This document shows, one piece after another, positions 60,885 through 64,000 of a DNA stretch of 64,000 nucleotides (within the stretch, counting starts at the first letter, position 1; each line of letters opens with the position of its first letter). The translations under genes and the position numbers were made by a program. Source of the DNA: Diploscapter coronatus (Eukaryota > Nematoda > Chromadorea > Rhabditida > Rhabditidae). The notes below the pieces were generated by a model. The model was not told the origin of the DNA. It made no database searches and saw only the letters and a list, made by a program, of their open reading frames with translations. The stretch lies in NCBI GenBank assembly GCA_964036155.1, contig OZ038422.1:72625201-72689200 (forward strand), read 5' to 3'.

Positions 60885-63800
60885 AGTTTTATAAATAATT
60901 TGTTATTACTATTTAAGGGCTTTAAATGAGCAGAAAATGAAGTTGTAATGTATATTCTTGATCGAATGTTTTGAGTACCTTGAATAGAGTAGAGGAATTT
61001 TCAATCATAATCAAAGCTTTGTAAATGTTCAGCCAGTATGATATGGACATCGAAAATGAAAACAAATGGAAGAGCTTGTGAGATTAACAAACTTGTATAG
61101 GTTTACAGCCTCTCGCATTGGTTCTAACAGCACGCGAAAAGGAGAGACTGGCCTAAAATCATTATTTCTCCTCTCATTTTCGACCTCCAAAATTTCGGTA
61201 TCAACGAGAATTGGTAACAAAAGAAAACTGGCCTCCAAATCTCTTACTGCTACCAGGTGAAGGTATCCATTCAAATGGTAACTAGGTTGGAAAACCTACC
61301 ATTTGAAGAAATTTGTTAAAAAATCTTCGAAAGAATCGGAATGAACTTGAAAATTTAAAAATCTTGAGGAAACAAATTAGGAGATGTTTTTCTTACTGGA
61401 ATTGGAAATATTTTAATAGTTCCTGAGATAGAATTGGACTCGTTGAAATTTTTAGAATAGGAAACGCAAGCTAGAAGTATGGAATTGCGTATTTACTCCA
61501 AGTTTGATTGAATATTCATGTCTTGAAACTTCGCCAGACGCGTGTTATGCATATGACACAATTTCATCTTCTGCGAAAAAGTTCCTTTTCTCAAATAAGT
61601 TCAGATAAGTCCAAATGATTGCCATAAATGCAAAACGGCACACTCTATCTTCAAAGTAAATTGTTATTTTATTTAAATATTTGTTCATTATATCGAACTC
61701 TTTTCATGTATTCATTTATTTTGCAAATCTGAACCTTTACTTCGTAAAAGAAGATCTGAATTTTTCAATATCCCATCTGACCTCATAAATTCAGCTTTCA
61801 TTTGGCGAATTTCTCACCTAATAAAATTCAATAGGCACTTTGTGGGACGAAAATTCTCATCAGTTGAATGATTTATCTCATTCGTTCTGAAAGCCCATTC
61901 TTTGTCATTGGATGAGATTTTCGTAAACGCGTGAAATTTACTTAGTGCAAATTATTCGCCAACTAATAATTGTTTTGCGTATTCAAAATGTGAACCCGGT
62001 AGTATAATTTTAGATGTAAGCAAATACAAGTATCTTCTTTCAATGCAGCATAAGTTATTCTGTTGCTATTATTCTCATAATATTTATATTTTCCTGAACA
62101 TATTCTGAATATTTCTAGAGATAGTCCTAAAAGTCTTATTTCATCCATTTTTCGGCTATTTTTAAAGGTTACATATTTTAAAATCACTAATTTAATTTAA
62201 CTTAAAAACCCCCTTGACCATTTTTCCAAGGTTTTCAGCGATTTTTATCCCTTTGTCTTTTCAATTTGCTACAATTTGCTCGGGTCATCATTTTGGGCGA
62301 ATTTAGTTCCTGTCTTTTTCTCTCGGGCTGCAATTTCGTAAACCCGGCCATTTCCCAATTCGGAAGGCCCTAACTCCATTAAAGTATGAGAAGAATCGGC
62401 AAGCAGGTAGAAAAATTCTCGAGACTCGAAAGAAGGATTTTGTAAAGTTCGCCCATTTCAGAGATATTGTGAATGACTGACTACTTGTGTCGATAAAATC
62501 GGCCTTCTTTTTTATATGTAAAACCCGAGGCCGAAATTAACTTATTGGCGCCTCTGCCGTTTGCTCTTTGTTATTGTACGAGGGGAGCAAGGTAGCTTTC
62601 TCATCTTCTTTTTTCTCTTTTTACCATTTCCCTGCCTTGCTTCCTTCTCTCGCTTTTAGGTGACATTACAGTCACGTTATGTTCTTGAGCTATGAGCTCA
62701 CCGATTTTTTACCTTTTAAATTTATATTTACTTTTATACATATTTGTTAAATAAACGGCTTAATTACCCAAGTTTGCGGTGCCATCTACTGCGTATTCAA
62801 TTCTCTTTACACCCTAAAACAGCCTACTAACTGCAAGCACGCACGCGAGCTGGATTGATCACCCAACTTGACCGTTTTAATTACAGCTTGAGACGAAATA
62901 AAAGGAACGTCTTTGTTTCTTCCTCTCCTGTGAGTCTCGAATGCGCGAGAGACGAGCATTTGTTCGTTTATGTGTTCATGTATTTTCTTTTCGTTTTTCG
63001 CGTTTTTAAAGGCAATTATCGACAAAGAAAATAATTCCAAAATACTTGTTTTTTTTTAATGAAAATCTCGATAATTTTGATAAAAACAAAGGAAAACGAA
63101 AGAAGATAAAAAGAATCGTCAAATGAGCAAATGTCACCAGCGCGCATTCGAAATCATAAAAAAGAGAGATGCTCCTTTTATATCGTCCCAAGTAAATCAT
63201 TCATAATATTAATATTCGCAAATCGCAGAAATTTTATATGCTATTGCTTAATCACTTATCAACCAGCTATGCTTATGGATATTACTTTTTATAAGCTTAT
63301 CAATTTTACGCAAACCATGAAACGCGTGACTTATTAAGCTCACATCTTATTGTTCGCCTTTGAGAAATCACAAAATGCACTCAAATTTCGAAAGCTTTGA
63401 CGATTCATGTTCAAACGCCAATATGTTTTAAAGCAATAATGCAAAAAAAAACTCATAAAATTACCAATTTCGAACTCGTTTTACAACATCTTTATTGGTC
63501 ATAGTCTAGCATAACTTTTGCCGACAAAAAACGAGCTCAAAGTTTGTGAACCAATGACAAATTTCGAGGTTATATTTATTCAGGAATGATCAAATCCACC
63601 CTCAATCTATGATAATCTCCCAAAATCTCAAAAATTTCTCCCAGGCTTCAAAATTTTCTGGGAACCATTATGTTCGCTCGGTTATCGCATCATTTTGGTC
63701 GCTTTTCTTACGTCGCACCGCATTTTGCACCGAAAGCAGGCTGTTTTCTTTCAAAATTGAGTGAATAGAAAGGAGCTCGTATCAGCTTTATGAGATTATT

Positions 63801-64000
63801 CAATTAGCAAGGATTTTGGTTGAATTGAAGCTAAAGCGTTTATCCATTCATGAGCGTGTAAATTGCGGGTTCTTATCGAGAAATATAGGTTTCAATTATT
63901 GATTTGATTAATTTCATTTCGGTATATTGATTTATTTGATGTTTCCAAACAAGCTTGTAAAATTATTCAATTATAAAGAATTTGGTTTAGAGATAAGAGT
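60885..64000. other. Intergenic to the window end, no supported gene
   Basis: AT-rich with short random frames. It holds a bulged hairpin at 61272-61305 (CAAATGGT, AACT bulge, AGGTT, GGAA, AACCT, ACCATTTG) and the SL1-like sequence at 62757-62778. The stretch 62.2-62.7 kb is pyrimidine-rich and slightly GC-richer, without a coding frame. Any gene starting here would extend past the window. Confidence 0.5.
62757..62778 (+). ncRNA. Spliced-leader SL1-like 22-mer (possible SL RNA relic)
   Basis: Reads GGCTTAATTACCCAAGTTTG plus CG, matching nematode SL1 at 20 of 22 positions (differences at positions 3 and 21), and is followed directly by GT, as in the SL RNA donor site. In the next 100 nt I find no clear Sm-binding site (AATTTTTGG type) and no typical three-stem SL RNA fold by eye. 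It could be an SL RNA pseudogene, a variant SL RNA, or a retrocopy of a trans-spliced message. Confidence 0.4.

Noticed and set aside
61029..61274. Opposite-strand frames of 64 and 81 codons near a hairpin
   Set aside because: Both strands are open by chance; no recognised domain.

Overview
The window looks like nuclear DNA of a nematode, probably a rhabditid related to Caenorhabditis. It is AT-rich, many introns are only 42-55 nt, 3' splice sites mostly read TTTCAG, and several genes have a TTTCAG or TTTTTAG acceptor just before the start codon, as expected for spliced-leader trans-splicing. The actins begin with the nematode form [14 protein letters not shown]. The species cannot be named from the sequence. 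Gene density is low: seven genes rebuilt exon by exon with matching phases, plus a few weak candidates.

Layout. 1-20.5 kb: no convincing gene; one long foldback repeat (10.79-11.28 kb), one diverged tandem repeat (12.38-12.62 kb) and a weak 100-codon ORF (19.90-20.21 kb, -). 20.57-23.59 kb (+): a 12-exon rhodopsin-class peptide GPCR resembling FMRFamide-type receptors. 24.5-38.9 kb: three actin genes of 376 codons with identical six-exon structure, two on - (24.5-25.9, 33.0-34.4 kb) and one on + (37.4-38.9 kb); the last two are head to head. 39-43 kb: 3' UTR, polypurine DNA and a small terminal-inverted-repeat element. 43.3-44.95 kb (-): a short serpentine chemoreceptor-like gene. 46.06-47.19 kb (-): an unusual protein of 178 residues, 57 of them His, with two degenerate EF-hand-like units and poly-Ser, behind a TATA box and a cluster of GATA sites. 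50.7-54.2 kb (-): the dolichyl-phosphate GlcNAc-1-P transferase (DPAGT1/Alg7 family). 54.95-60.35 kb (+): the eta subunit of the CCT/TRiC chaperonin. The last two are divergent and share about 0.7 kb of upstream DNA. 60.9-64 kb: no gene seen, but a near-copy of spliced leader SL1 at 62.76 kb.

Functional links. CCT folds actin, so an actin cluster and a CCT subunit lie 16 kb apart; this may be chance. The other genes act separately: N-glycan precursor synthesis in the ER, peptide signalling, chemosensation, and probably metal or proton binding in the gut.

Most interesting points: the mosaic pattern of intron identity among the three actins, which points to repeated gene conversion; the His-rich EF-hand-like gene with its ACTGATAA cluster; the SL1-like 22-mer followed by GT; and several foldback or hairpin elements, two of which share a 17-nt core.
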